Positions 47,801 to 61,479 of a stretch of DNA of 64,000 nucleotides are shown one piece after another. This DNA comes from Mugil cephalus (taxonomy: Eukaryota; Chordata; Actinopteri; Mugiliformes; Mugilidae), in assembly GCF_022458985.1 (NCBI RefSeq), contig NC_061774.1, positions 16,578,197 to 16,642,196 of the forward strand, read 5' to 3'. The notes beneath the pieces were generated by a model that worked only from the letters and a program-made list of their open reading frames with translations, was not told the DNA's origin and ran no database searches. Positions within the stretch are counted from its first letter, which is position 1, and each line of letters starts with the position of its first letter. The position numbers and the translations under genes were made by a program.

Positions 47801-49009
47801 GTTTTTCCTCCTGTATGCCCATGGCTGCCATGTGCTGATTGATCTGTTTGCTGCACTGTACATACATTACACGCGCTCACAGTCTGCAGTGATGGAGATG
47901 CAATAGAATAATAGGATTATCTGTTTCGTCAAGGCTCCGCTTGCTCTAAACTGACAACGGCGATCCTTTCCAAGACGAGAGACGTAGCAGTGCATGCCAG
48001 CTGGATCCTTTTCATCACCAAAACAATGCTCTCTGTGTGAAACAAATAGTATTTTTTTTTTTGTTAGATATGCCCTGAATATGTTACCCTCACAGAGAAC
48101 GCTCATCCCCATTTCAGATCCACTCAACAGGGCTAACAATTCAACCCGCCGCCTGTTATTGACCCATCCTCACTCCCGTAGATGACTGCATCAGCCAACA
48201 GGATCTCATTGTTTTGCTGAAAATGTCTTTGTCTCCTCCTGCTCAGTCTACTGTATCTGTAGTTATTACAAAAGGATTGTTACCGTGGCTTACTCACTAG
48301 GAAAAATAAAGCCATTAAACGGCTGAATGTGAGTGTTGTTTGCATTGAGACATCATCTCTCCTCTTCGCAGACTTGCGTGTGAGGCTATCAAGCCATCTG
48401 CCAGAGGGAGGCATCAGAATAGAGGGCGAGTGCCTTTGCACTTTCATTAAGAGGAGATGGCTCAAGCTCTCTGTGGCCTCTGAGCATTAACACCTTTTCT
48501 TTTTCTAACAAAAAACAAAACAAAATAAAAAAAAAAAAAAACAGCAAAATTGATGGAAATAATCAAATTGGGACGCAAGGACCTTTGCACCATCGAGGGA
48601 AGTGTTTTTTGTTGTTAACAATAATTGATTTAATTGATTTATTCTTTCGGCCAGAAATAACAGACCTTTATTTAGACATCCGCGAAGCACATCACACACA
48701 GGAAGGAAGAAGGTTGCTCTCCCAGCTGAGAACACACCAGTGGAAGCTGAGCCCCTGTTGAACTGCGTTCCTGTAGAGTTTCCTCTGTCGACATGGATTA
48801 GAGCAGTGAGCTGGAAAAGTTCAGAAACAGAACAACACCTTCCGATGCCACTCCAGACTCTGCAGCCTTGCATGCAACAGATAGAAGGTTATTTTTGACG
48901 AAAGCTATACATATTTAATGACAAGCAAGGTGTGCGTTGGTATTTGAAATCGAATGCTCATTGTGCTCGAGGATCTCAGTTAGACTGAAAGGTAGACTGT
49001 GAATAAAGG
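44836..49009. other. Gene-free stretch with enhancer-like blocks and a CpG-rich patch
   Basis: No coding gene supported. Enhancer-like complex DNA lies at about 45410-45720, 45780-46200, 47060-47650 and 48000-48480. A CpG-rich patch lies at 46330-46680. A 206-codon plus-strand frame at 47218-47838 is the longest in the desert but has no recognisable domain, and its last third reads through GA and T runs. The rest is A/T- or T-rich spacer. Confidence 0.45.
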
Positions 49010-49145
49010 CAGATGGCAGAACAGCTACTCAAAAGTGAAGCCAAGGCCAGTAGAGCTCCCCCTGGTGTCTGGCTGCAGTATAGGTCATAAGTTCCATCTC
49101 CTCCTTGTTAGCGGATGGAACTTGGGCCGAGCTAAAACACCAAAG
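49010..49145 (+). repeat. SINE-like repeat, family F copy 2
   Basis: Plus-strand partner of 44697-44835, with 'ctcaaaagtgaagccaaggc', 'agtagagctccccctggtgt', 'ctggctgcagtataggtcat' and a longer 3' part ('cctccttgttagcggatgga'). Confidence 0.7.
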
Positions 49146-49657
49146 TACGCGTGAATTTTTTTTTTTTTTCAAGGATAGTTCCTCTCATTTTACGCAGTTA
49201 ATCTAACACTGTTGCATGTACAAGTGTCATTAACCCTGATACATTTTGTTATAGTTGGTTATTTGATCCTATAGAAACAGGATGTGACCTCATGAATTGC
49301 CATGCATGCATCCATAAAGTGGTGGAGGTTGAGCAGAGGGCAGTATTAATCAAATGAATCCACAAGTCTGGTTGAAGTCTTGATGAGGCACCGATGACGC
49401 GGCTCCACTCTTGTACCGTATTGTGCAGATTCTGGCTCCGAAGACACAAGATGGCGCCACCCGTATCCTCTGGAAAGTAGCATCAGTTTGGCCAATGCGA
49501 GGGAGTGGGGATGCAAACAGTCTATAGACTAAACTGAGGAGAAGGTGAAATATAGTACCAGGTTGAAAGAGCAAGCAAAGGAGACTTAAAATCTAATTAA
49601 GGGAAAGTATACTGAAGGAAAGTCTAATGTCAGAGTTTCATTATTTGGGATATGTGT
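49146..49657. other. Gene-free stretch
   Basis: No gene or repeat with clear ends recognised in this half-kilobase. Confidence 0.4.
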
Positions 49658-50029
49658 TATACATTATCACCACCTTCCTAAGATTGTGTAGGTCTCCCTT
49701 GTGCCTCACAGTTGTGACTCATCAGAAATTGTTGTTGTGGGTTGAGGGGAGGTTCCTCAGTTGATCAGACTTGAGACTTGATCAGTTTGGGATCTAGTGA
49801 ATGTGGAGGCCAGGTCATCACCTTAAGCTGTTTTTTTATCATGTTTTTTTTTTAAATTGTTCCTAAACTGGAGTGTGATTGCTACGCAGTGGGGGTACAT
49901 GTCTAAGTAACACAATCCACACAAATACCAGGTCCAAAAGTTTCCCAGCAGAGCACTGAATTGTCACAAGATGGTCAACGTTATTTACTTCACCTGTCAG
50001 TGGTTTTAATGTTGTGGCTCGCCGGCGTA
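49658..50029 (+). mobile_element. Family A MITE, copy 6
   Basis: The left terminus is degraded ('ttatacattatcaccacctt'), but the internal landmarks follow the family ('cagtttgggatctagtgaat', 'tacatgtctaagtaacacaa', 'aagtttcccagcagagcact'). The right end is well kept ('cagtggttttaatgttgtgg' plus 'ctcgccggcgta'). Confidence 0.82.
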
Positions 50030-50765
50030 AATGCATGTTATGTTCATGTTGATTAAACATCGTGTTGAATCAACACCAGGTAAATCATTCTCAGTGAATC
50101 TGGTGTCTCTGGTGACATTTTCACGCACTAGTGAACTCATGGTGATGCGCTGTATGTCAACCAGTAATGAACAATTTCCCAAACTGAAGAGGGGAGACAG
50201 AAACTGCAAAAGCCCTTCATTATTGTCCTTTCATTTAAATGTTTTGTAACAATGCCACAATAATAACGTCTCGTTATTTTAACATAGCACATCTGACAAG
50301 CAGATTTTAAAAAGTGCCATATATTTTTCAATATCAACCTCTTTATGAAGAAAGTCTTCCTTCACCATCAGTTCTAAGTGGCACTCACTATTATGGCATC
50401 GAACTCTACCACATCATTTTTATCTTCTCAAGTTCACAGTTGTCAAAATTGTCTGCAGTGCCGAGTTATGTGGTTGCGATCAGAGACTTCACCTCCTAAC
50501 CTCCACCTCTTCACAAGTGCTACAACATCTGAGATTAGAGAGCGAGCTGCTGAGCACCAGCCCCTTCACTGAGTCCTGCTCACAATGTCCAATTGTTTTG
50601 CGTGTGTGTGCGTATGGATTTGATTTACTTGCAGCTTGTCAGCTCTGTAGTTTTTGGCAGACGATCATTGATTTGTGCTCTACATTGAACGCATCACCAA
50701 TGAGAGTTGTCAGCGGCCGTGCCAGCTCACGACTTCAGTTCCTCATAAAGATAACACAGCAAATA
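50030..50765. other. Gene-free stretch
   Basis: No gene recognised. Several 60-110 codon plus-strand frames overlap here but none resembles a known protein. Confidence 0.4.
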
Positions 50766-51769
50766 CACTGCATGGCCATAAAAAAAAAAAAGTCACCACC
50801 AGGATTTAACTCAGCAAATATCTTTCAGCTGGCAAACATGTTATTTAACCCCAACTGATGCAATGAGTAGCTTCTCATTTCTTAAACAATCATGTTGATC
50901 CTGTGGTCATGGAAAAGATGTTAGTCAGTTTGAGGGGGGTCAAATCATTTTCATGCATCAAGCAGAGAAAACAACTAAAGAGATTGAAGTAGAAACTACT
51001 AAAACTGGGTCAAGAACTGTCCAACGCACTATTAAAAATGGGAAGGATAGTGGGGAACCATGGTCATGGGAAGAAATGTGGTCATAAATCCTGATTGAAC
51101 GTGAATGAGACCATTTAAACATCTGGAGAAACAACAGTAAAACTCATGGCTGTGTTTAATAGTGAAAGCGTGAACATTTCCACATGTACAATACAAAGGG
51201 AACTCAAGGGATTGGGACTTAACAGGTATGAAGCCTTTAGAAAACCACTAATCAGTGAGGCTAACTGGAAAAAAAAGGTGTCAGTTTGATAGGGAGCATA
51301 AAGATTGGACTCTGGAGCAACGGAGGAAGGTCATGTGGTCTGATGAGACCCACCCATCATGTGTCTACTGTTCTTCTGTTGTTGCTGTAGTTTGTAAGGT
51401 CTTTGTTCAGCAACATTATGCCCAAAGAATGAGGTCAGCTGACGACCTGAATAGTGAATGACCAGGTCGTTCCATCAATGGATTTTTTTCTTCCCTGATG
51501 CACAGGCATATTCCGAGACGACAATGTCAGGATTCATCGGACTGAAATTGTGAAAGAGTGTTTCAGGGGGCATGAGACATAATTTACACACATGTAAGTA
51601 ACCCAATTGACAATCTTTGGGATGTCGTGGAGGAGGCTTTGCACAGTGACAGTGGTCAGACTTTCACATCATCAATACAAGATCTTGGTGAAAAATTAGT
51701 GCAACACTGGATGGAAATAAATCTGGCAGAAGCAAGAAATATTACTTTGTTTTTTTTGGCCAGGCAGTG
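50766..51769 (+). mobile_element. Decayed Tc1-like transposon (about 1 kb)
   Basis: The left end is CACTGCATGGCCATAAAAAA and the right end, in reverse, CACTGCCTGGCCAAAAAAAA, so the termini are inverted repeats of about 20 bp. Between them is a fragmented Tc1-family transposase. Length is reduced from the usual 1.3-1.6 kb. Confidence 0.82.
50950..51735 (+). pseudogene. Tc1-like transposase pseudogene
   Basis: Fragments in shifting frames recall a Tc1-type DDE transposase: an N-terminal helix-turn-helix-like 'TTKTGSRTVQRTIKN', a catalytic-region 'WTLEQRRKVMWSDETHPS' (51310-51354, frame open 51255-51461), and a C-terminal 'PIDNLWDVVEEALHSDSG...' block around 51605-51735. Frameshifts, stops and deletions, including the middle of the catalytic domain, make it non-functional. 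Confidence 0.8.
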
Positions 51770-51779
51770 CATATTGAGG

Positions 51780-52215
51780 TGTCTTTCTTCATGATCATGT
51801 TTTGAGTTTCCTGTTTTATTTTGTTAAGTTCCTTGGTTTCCCGTTTTGTGTTGCTCCCTGTGTTCTCTTCCCTTGATTGCTTATTGGTTTCTCCTTGTGT
51901 GCTCCGCCCTCATTAGTTTCACCTTTGTCTCATCCTCTCGCTGCCCTCTTGTGTATATATATATGTAGCCCTGCCTTTCCCTTTATTCTCTGCCACGTTG
52001 TGTTAGTCTCCATGGTTCTGTATCATGCCAAGTTTTTGTCATCAGCCACGTCTTTGTCCTCATGCTGTATTTTTGACTCCTTGTGGATTTTTCCATTTAA
52101 ACTTGGAATACCTGCCCATCTCAGCATTTTGTTATTAAATACCTTTTGCCTCGATCCCCTGCCTCATGGCCTACTGTCTTGCACCTGGGTCCCACAACCA
52201 ACCTCCCCGACAGAA
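51780..52215 (+). repeat. Probable retroelement 3'-end remnant
   Basis: T-rich pyrimidine-biased sequence ('tttcctgttttattttgtta', 'cttggtttcccgttttgtgt') ending in 'gcacctgggtcccacaacc' and 'ccgacagaatgg'. Fish retroelement 3' ends or LTR-like tails often end with a 'gcatttgggtcc...gacagaa' phrase. Class is uncertain. The 144-codon frame through it (51877-52311) is not a credible gene. Confidence 0.4.
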
Positions 52216-55200
52216 TGGAAACCAAATGGTTGTCATACATGTATAAACATGACAAAGAAAAAGAGAATAAATGTTAAACGGCCCGGGTGTATGAGCAGTA
52301 GTGGAATGTAGTATTTTTAATTACTATTAAATCAGTGTATGATCAAGTGAACTGTGACTTTAACTTTATAGTTGCACTCACAATGGACACTTCTGACTAA
52401 TGTCTATAGAGGGTCTTTTTTGTTTTTATGTAAAAGTGGTGGCAATGGAACATTATCCTACATTAGGGGTGTACAAAGCATTGAACATTTGCATTGTTGA
52501 GGGGGAAAAAAAGTATTTTTATTCAAATAAAATTCAAAATAGGTGTTACACTTCTAATTTAGGATATGTAAGTGTAAAAATGAGTATTCTTTAATTATCT
52601 ATTATAATGACTATGAATGTATATGCAATATTAGTTGATGTTTTGCATTAAATGCAGATGATTTTGGCTGACTTGAAAGTGCAAAACATGACTGTGATGA
52701 TGGTGTTGTGGATCACAGTAGGGGTAACCATGGCTCATTATATATTCTTGCCTTTCCGAATACCGTATCTGGCTCCAGCTCTATTCAGTTGGTTGCCACC
52801 CGTAACCTCACACCTGGATGACACTAAAACCTCCAGCCTGGTCCTTTAATTTAAGCCCTTGAAGCAGGGTTAGTAATTATTAGTATTTCTAATTTGTAAT
52901 TAATAAGGTTCAGCATGGAAATCCACCGGTAAATTTTTCAAGCTGTTTGGGTTCTTTTTTTCACCAGGAGTTTGTTAACTTGTGCAACCAACCGACAACT
53001 TTAATGTCAACCCCGGTTTAGGTCTCGGTGGAGCGTGCTCACTGCAGGGAACCAAAAACACAGGTGAAAGCCTGGTGAAGCTGGAAGTTTTATTCATAAG
53101 TTGTGAGCCAGTCCCCCACTGAGCACGATGAATTATCAATGTTACACTTTCAAACGCTGCCAGCGTTACTATATACAATATTTTTTTGGAGGGGTGGGGG
53201 GAAGCCGGTACTTCCGCATTCCTTAAATATTCATATGGTTGTACAGGTGGTGATCAGAGCAGAGGAATATCTGTGACCACTACATCTGTCAGTTCGGTTT
53301 GCGGTGCATCTGGCCTGTGTTGTACCAAAGCCAGTTCCTCTAAATAAAGACAGACTTTCTGCATCCCCAGCCCCCACCCTTCGTTCCATACACAACATTT
53401 CCCCTCACCAGTGCCAAGAAGCCCAAATTAAATCAGGCTTAAATAAGATATATCTCCATCTCTGTATGCAAGGAAAGACTGATCCTTGCAGCAGCGCTTT
53501 GACATTTCTCTCAGGCCGTGGGATGCCTCTGAAGGATTACCTCAGTGGGAGTGGGCTGCATTAGCTAGCCCATGACGACTCAGTCTATTGATAGCCGAGG
53601 CAGGTACACCTCACCAAGGAGCCCTTGTGCAGTCTGTGGAGAGAAGCGAAATGAGTATAAATTGTGGGTGTCAATTCCAAAGGGGAAAGCTGGTCATCTG
53701 TAAAAGAAAAGATGTATGAGCACGTAAGGATGGATAATTCCACTCCTCTGCCAAGTGAGGACGTGGAGAAGATGACATTCCCTCTTCTGGTCTGTGACGG
53801 GGCTTCACAGCTTCTCCCACTCTTCTCCTGGCTGATTCTTTCTCCCCTTCTCTCTTGTTGTTTTACGTTTTTTTTATTTGCTCTCTGGGTTTCACCCACT
53901 CTAAATATCCCGACTTTTTAGCCTCAGACAGTCGAGCAGTGACACCTACCCTCGTATTGATTTGCCTTCTGATTTGCGCGTTGTTGTTTCTCCGTGTTAG
54001 GAACTGAAGGGAGCACTGACCCAACTATCAATCAAGAGTAAGACAAAAGCAACACCTTCGCCGTCGACAGGCGTGCGCCCGAGTTGTCAGGCGGCGCGTC
54101 GCATTCTCAAGGTCGCATCAAGCTGACAGCAGCGCCGAGGCAAATGTTGAACACCTTTTGATGCAGCCTTTACAAATTAGTTTAATGAGGAATTGATTTT
54201 CACTCCTTCTCCTCCTCTTATTTCTCTCTCTTTTTTTTTCTTTTTTTTTTTCGCGAACAAGGCAGGCTGTCCCTCAGGCCTGGGAACAGCAGGCGGTTCA
54301 GCTCCACGGGAGCAACAATCAGACAGAGAGGGAGAGCTGCTCGCCCTGAGAACAGGCAGTAAGAAGCAGCTCGCTGGGCGGAATGACTCATAGACGGGGC
54401 CATTCAGATGCACGCGATGATGGCTGCAACCTGCCTCTTTTACAACCACACCAGGCTCGAGCGGATAGACCCCCCTAACGCTAATGTGTTGTAGCCTAAT
54501 GTTGTGGAAACAGATGGAGCTCAGTCATCAGGGCTGAATGAAACAGTAGACAGAGAAGGGGAAAAACATGCCTCGGCGTTTGAGTGATCTCGTGAAAACA
54601 TCAGAGGGCTAAAAAATACATCAGGTCTGTTGCTTTTAAGTTTGACTGTCTGGACGGGAAGACCGATGAATAAAACATGGAGGAGGTCTGAGGTAACATG
54701 GCTGCCAACCAAATGGGAGGTTTGGAATTTCTAAGCAAAACATTTATTCATGACCGGCGCGGTGAATACAAAATATTGTTTAAACGAGAAGAGCGTCTCT
54801 GACAGGAATAGTGAAATACAATTGATGGATCACAGTGTTATTGATTGGTTAAACACTGGGATTTATCTGCCACAGACTGAAATGCATATAAATCATCGGC
54901 ATAATTTCCATTCTGTAGGTTAACAGGATGAGTAAAAGAAAATATGCCAAACCGAGAGGAAGTCATTCTGTCTAAAGAATGCGTTTGGCCTCCTTACCCT
55001 TTCACAATAACTCACAAAAGATGGCCAGGTCTTTCCAAATGGGTTAATGAAATCTTAGACTTTACTCAGCTGAGGAAGAAGCTATTGATCTCGGTGTGGG
55101 GAGGAAATCCTATATCCAGTGCCAGTTCAGATTAATCATTGAACGCGCGGTATGACACTGCTTTGCATAACGGCACCGATCACGCCCTCTCTGGGATCAG

Positions 55201-56900
55201 TCTGGAATAACAAATGGCGGATGATTACTCAAAGTCAGGAGACGAGCGCATCAGACACAAGTGAAAACGAGTTAACCGGTCAATTCAAGGAAGAGAAACC
55301 TAATCAAACGATTTCAAAAGTTTCTCGCCTCTTTCTCATCGCACTATTTGTCTCCTGAATAATGGGCAATCTTTGTCAATGGCGGATGGGATAATGCGTA
55401 ATATGTTCCAGCGGATGCACTGAGTGGCTTGATTATTTTCATTCTGCGGAAATCACACTTGTTATTTTTTTTTTTCTTCTTTGTGACAAGCATCTTTGAT
55501 TGACCTGTCTACTTCGCAGGGGTCATCTCTCAAATCAATGGCTTGCAACATCCGGGCTGGAAAATTTGCCAGATTTTGCCTCAGCTAAAGGAAGGAGAGA
55601 GAGAAAGGAAAAAGTCATTTTTTGTTTCATAAGGAAGTGTCGTGATTGACGTGTCTTCAGACGTGAACAACTCGAGGTGCGGATCTGTCAGCGGTGATCC
55701 CTGCTAAGCCCTGGTAGAATAAGCTGGGGATTGGAGCAACTAGAAGTCCAGCTGCGGTGGATGTCTCCGCTGTGACATTGTGGGCTATGACAGGCTCCTG
55801 TTCTCACACAGACGGGGAGGATTTATGGAAATGGAAGGCGAGTGTTGAGACGGATGGTAGCTGATCATTGTCTGTCCCATGCAGCAATCAGGTGAAACCC
55901 TGCAGGGCTGAATTTAAAGCAAATGTGCCCTATAAATCTCCAGGTTTCCCTGGGCCGCCTAATGAAAACTAATGGACAGACTATGAAAGGACCCATCCAT
56001 CCTCCTAGTTTCCCCCTCTAATAACGGGTTACTCTCCTGTTGGTGGTGAGGTGAAGCTATAAGGTGTTTACATGCGTGTTTCTCCAGGGGAAGTCATGTT
56101 AAAAGTAAACAAGCTTTAGCCACAGGGCGTGTGTTAAATATAGTATTAGCCTACTGATCTCCTGCAACCCGTTTTTAAATGCAGGGCCAGTTATTAGTTT
56201 TGATGCATAATCAGCACAGAGCATGTGTTTCGCTCAGGACTGAAAATTTGGTCTCATCCTATAGGTTTGAGTACCTATGTGTGCATGCATGCTGGATATT
56301 TATGTGCACGCGTTTGCGATAATGGCGTTTTATTTCAGAGAGCACGGAGTGGGGCCCATCCTGCGAGGAGCCACAGGGAAAGAGGCAGAGAGAGGACGGG
56401 AGGAAAAGAGGGGGAGATAGGGAGGCTGCTGGTGATCTCAGCCTGCAGATAGGCACCGCGGAGACGTTCCCAAATAGAATGTGACTTTGATTTCTCACCT
56501 CATTTCACTCTCAGCTGTCAGATAGGTTTCTGCTCAGACGACATCTCCTTCACAACGATGGGCAAAAATGTGGAACGGCTCCGAAATGAGGCAGCTGCTG
56601 CCCTACATGCCAGGCAGTGTCTGTGACTTCATCACCTCCGCCGCTCTCCTGTGACTCACGACGCTGACAAGAACAATTACAACAACAAAACTTAAGGCAC
56701 AGCCATGCAAATGACGCGCCGCACATTTTTTCAACGCCGCCCCGCCGCTGTCGCCCCACCTCTGCGGTTTTGTCTGCCTCCCCGTCTCCCCGCGAGCAGT
56801 CGTGACCCATTTGCCTCCGATGTATCAACGTATTGGTTTTGCCTGTGCGGACGTGATGCACAGCTGTGGCGTTCCACATAGGAGCTCCAGTAAAATAAAC
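52216..56900. other. Gene-free stretch with enhancer-like blocks
   Basis: No coding gene recognised. 52230-53300 is mostly A/T-rich spacer. 53950-54180, 54770-55460 and 55640-56560 are complex with few repeats (for instance 'tctttgattgacctgtctac', 'gcctaatgaaaactaatgga') and look like conserved non-coding DNA. 56560-56880 is relatively G/C rich. Open frames are under 110 codons and unremarkable. Confidence 0.4.
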
Positions 56901-59900
56901 TACATTAGAATTTTGACATTGTGATATGTAACTTACTTTTTGGATGTGGGAATAAAATATAACAATATTTGGGGCACCAAGTTGTAATTATAGGTTTGCA
57001 ATGAAACCAACAAATCTGTCTTTTAAAAATGTTTCAATAATCTGAATGATGATCATCGTGTGTTGTAAAAATGTGTTTCAATGACATTTTGTAAAACTGA
57101 TTTCAAGAGGTTAGTTTATTTAAAAAAAAATACCGCAGCTTGTAAACTTTCAATGAACTTATCACATGATTATTTCTACTTTTTGATTATTATTATAGGC
57201 CTTTTCTAGATATGTAGGCCTAACCATTCAACCAATGATAAGTAAATCAAAACTACTAAGAAAGCCATTACAATTTTTTTTTCCTCAACAGAAAGTGGTA
57301 CCTGCACACATTTTGCTTTGTGCGGCTCAAAACTCAAGGTTGCCATCGCGGTGCCGCTCTTCGATGCAACATATATACAGCTACTGTAACGAGGAGCGCA
57401 GGATGTTCAGACATCCTGACCTTCCACGTGTTATAGGTGTATAATTCACTTCAAAATGTGTTTACAGAGCCTCACATGGTGTCAGCTGAAGGTGTCTCTC
57501 TTGGAAAATGATGAAAAACAACAGCAACAAATGGCTATTTCCAGCTAAGCCCAAACCTCCTGTGAAGCCCGAACACGTACAATAAATAAGATATGTTGTC
57601 TCGTTCCGTAACTTCATCCTGCCTTTCCTCTTGATGGTGTTCTCATATTGAGTCCCGTGGGGGTTGAAAGGGATTGGGGAGTATAACCTAAGTCACGGAC
57701 AAGCTGACTTGTACAAAGGATAAACTAGCTCAAAGTACAGTCAGTGGACATGGATTTTTCCCCCCCAGCCATCAGGGACAACTCTGCAACAGTATCTACT
57801 AGAGCCGTCCGGTGAGAACATATCGGACTCATATCTGTGATCGGTCGGCTCGCTCTGTGTAAGGGACACCAGAAAACTGCTGCTGTCCTTGTGAGGGATT
57901 ATTCTGGAAATATCGACACTGAAACAATCTGCCAGTGGTTGTTGGACCGGGTCATTTTCAAACCTGTTAGCAGGCGCCCCTGTGGTGTCATGAGGCTTAC
58001 GTACCACCTGCTTGGCTTGTATTCTGACCAGATCTGCTACACTTGGCGATGAATACAATCTCAATGAGACAGCTGGGTACTGGTAACTACTCTCCAATGT
58101 TTCATCAACAGGGATTCATGTGTTATTCATTTGCCCGGGCTTCTGGCCGATGGCCATGCAATGACTGTTGATCACGGCAGTTGTATGCTGGATTGAGATT
58201 TTCGCCCCGGTGTTCATTATTCCTCAGACATCCCTAAGCGAGTCACAGAGCTGCAGTTTAAACCACATGAATAACCTAATCAAGTCGACATCCTGAGGAA
58301 CTATAGCTGGCTTATAATCAAATTATAATCAAATTCTCATGGAGTTTGGAAAGCGTCATAAAACTCTGTTCAATAATTCACATAGCAAATATGATATTAC
58401 TGGGTTTTGTTTATAAATTCGCCGGCCTGCCACCCATCAGTGCACGCTTTTTGCCCCAGAGCAACTGTGGCAAGTCCTTCAACTGCAGAAGTCGGAGAGG
58501 GCTGGCAGCCACTATATTAAAAAGGGAAAGCCACTTGCTGGTTCGGCAATATAAGTGTAAATATGGGCACCTTAGAACAGCTGGGTTATGAATAATGGAG
58601 GCAGGCTGCCCTTGGTATTCATGGGAGGGGGAACATTCTGCCACTCAAAAACAGAGAGAGAAAGTTCACAACCCCTCACTGTACTTCCCTTTTCCTCCCC
58701 GCCTATTTGCACAGGCAGCCGTCAGACGCCGATCAGACGTGAGACAGCAGCAGCAATGCTGCCAGATGCTGCTGGCCTTTAGTTGAATTCACTTGTCCCT
58801 TTTCTCCTTTTCTCCTCGAGAGATGCATCGGGGAAAAAAAAAGCCGCCGGAGAGGAATCCGTTGCCCATTGTGGCAATAAATAAATAGATGATGCTCTCC
58901 CCTTGCCAGCGAGTATTGAGAATAGAGAGCTTCCAGGTGTGAGGAGTAGCAGACGGGTCATTTTGCAATGACACAGCTGATCATTCCACGAGAGAAAAAT
59001 GAAATGGGCCCAACAGCAAACTGCAATCAAACTTCAGACGGGCAACATGTTTTTTTTTGTTTGTAATACTCTTGCTTCTCATGGAATCTAAATTATTCAT
59101 CTGGATTTTCTTTTCTATTAACCATTTACTGTCTCAGCTCTGAATGTGTGTCTGTTGGCTGATGAGTGGTTTGCAGAGAGCCAGCAGGGTCGGCTTGTTT
59201 AATCACGGCGAGTTTAAAGACAGAAGGGGTGCGGGTGATCACTGATGAGCTGCGGTTGCAGTGTGGTGGTTCAGTGTTTAGACAGTCAGTAGGTTTGCAG
59301 CAGCAGTGAAGGCCAGCAGTGTATGTTATTTAGCAAGGTTCACACTTCCAACAGATCGTGAATAAAAGGCTAATTCCTCTATACAGCCAGGTCAGCATTC
59401 CAATGCTAAGACTCCTCGGCTGCAGAAATGCACACTTCATTTCACTGTTAACAGTAACTGACTTAATAAGTAAAGTATTGCAATTAGCAGACCAAAATTC
59501 GCCCAGACGTCATCACTGCAGTACGTGCTGTATTTCACTTTTGCTGCCTAACCACTTCCCTTGAACCTTCCCCTTTTATTTCTGCTTCTATAGTGAGTTC
59601 ACACACAGAAAATGAACCGACTTCTGTATTTTCAGCCCAGAGGTTTTTGAAAAATAGCCAAGAGAAGAGCAACGACAGAGACCAATAAGACATTTAAAGT
59701 CATTTCACTTTTGGCCCTAATAGCGCTCACGTTGTCATTAGTTCCCAGTACTTAAGTCCATTAGGGCGAATTTGATATTAAACATGAGATAGAAAATGTG
59801 AACATTTTGAGAGAAACATATGATGTGCTTTATGTTTTTATGAGTTGTACAGCACGTCTTCCGCCATGATACCTGGGCCAAATTAGTTTCCTTGTTCTTA

Positions 59901-61379
59901 AGAAACATAAAGAACAAAGTCCCAAATCCAATGTGCGACACAAGTTTCCAACACTATAATCCCATGTTTCCCAAAGTGATGTCTAAGTCCTATTTAAACC
60001 TTTGAGCTCCTGTAGCCTCTCGCACCGAATCGCTCACCAGGTGAAGTCAGTCATGTCTATGAGAGCTTAGTGATTAGAGTGGGGATTGGGATTGGGCCCC
60101 AGATGTTCCACACACTTCCACAATGTGCATGCACATAGAGCATGCACATTAATGTCCTTCCCCCGCCGAGCCCACACAGAGGAAGGAGCGACCCAGATTC
60201 CTGACGGCTGAGGCTGACTTCAGGCCGGGCTTGTGCTCCTTTTTACAGCGACTGAACGTATAATGGTGTGAGGGTCAGAGTGGGTTGGTGGACCCGTGTC
60301 CACCACTGCATTTCAAATCATGTGCTAGGCCATCAAGGTTTCAGGCACCTGGATTCGTGTTGCTACATCCTCTCCTGATACAAAACACAGGTTCCCTGTC
60401 ATGTCATTTTTTTTTTTTTTTTGTACCTTTCGCTTGATATTTGTTTACAATTTTTAATCCTCACTTTTTTAATCCACTGCAATTCTTCTATAATTCTGAA
60501 AAGATTATATTGACTGAATGAAAAAAACAAACAAACAAAAAAACAGAACAAAGGATCTGTAGTAAACCCAACGCATACAAATGACACTTTTCTTGTATTT
60601 TCATATTCAGTAAAGCCAATGATATGGGTGGCGGTAGGAGAATAAAGGAGTATGTTGTGAATATTCATACCACAGAGCCAGCAGAGCACCAACGTTGAGC
60701 AGTAACAATCAAGACAGGCTCAGCCAACTTCAGCCAGAGAGAGAAAACTGTCCAAGAGGAGGACCCAGCATTTTCATCTTATTTGGTTCTTTTTTAAGTT
60801 CTTGTAATTGCATCTAATATTTTAATGACTGGGGAAAAGTGACACGAGCCGTCTGAATCGAATCAAATCCCTGCCTCGTATAATAATAAATTTTTTTTAC
60901 TAATTGAAATTGAAAGATTTTGTGATGTTTTCATCACTGCACGTATGAAATTGAGGCCTTAAACTGTATTGATTTTCTCAGTAGAAGTCGAAATTGATGA
61001 CATATTTGCCTAATTTGAACGTCAGCGTGCCAAAAAGCACCCGACTGAGTGAGAAGTGGCCCAATCTGAAAAAAAAAAAACCAAACGAAATAGAAACCAT
61101 GACTGACACAGTTTAATTATTCTTATTTCTTACTGTATTATTTGGATATTTTGTTTTGAAGACGTCTGTCCTATTTCTGTAACTGCTGCCAATGATTTAC
61201 TACCATTATCTTTCACCTAAGCAACTGTGTATGGCATTGTTCAGGTATGTTCATTGATCTCTTAATACATTTTGTCTCGTTGCATATTCATCAACAAACT
61301 GATGAAAACACCATTTTATTCCAATTATTTGCTTAGGAGGTGTTCTCTTCACAGGTAAGGGGTTTATTTAAAAAAGAAA
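56901..61379. other. Gene-free stretch
   Basis: No gene recognised. A/T-rich spacer at 56900-57300 and 60400-61380. The block 57720-58330 is complex and of even composition, with open frames on both strands (57741-58097 minus, 118 codons). 58370-58800 is similar. These are more likely non-coding constrained DNA than exons. T/A runs are frequent (59049, 60408, 61070). Confidence 0.4.
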
Positions 61380-61479
61380 AAATCTCCATAAATGCGACAC
61401 TTGTCATTAATATTGGCCGAGGATTTCAGTGACTCTGCTCTTGCTAGTTGTGTAAGCTGCTAATATGATTTGTAAGGAG

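Noticed and set aside
51877..52311. 144-codon plus-strand frame
   Set aside because: Pyrimidine-rich retroelement-like tail giving a hydrophobic Leu/Ser/Phe string; no domain, no transcript context.
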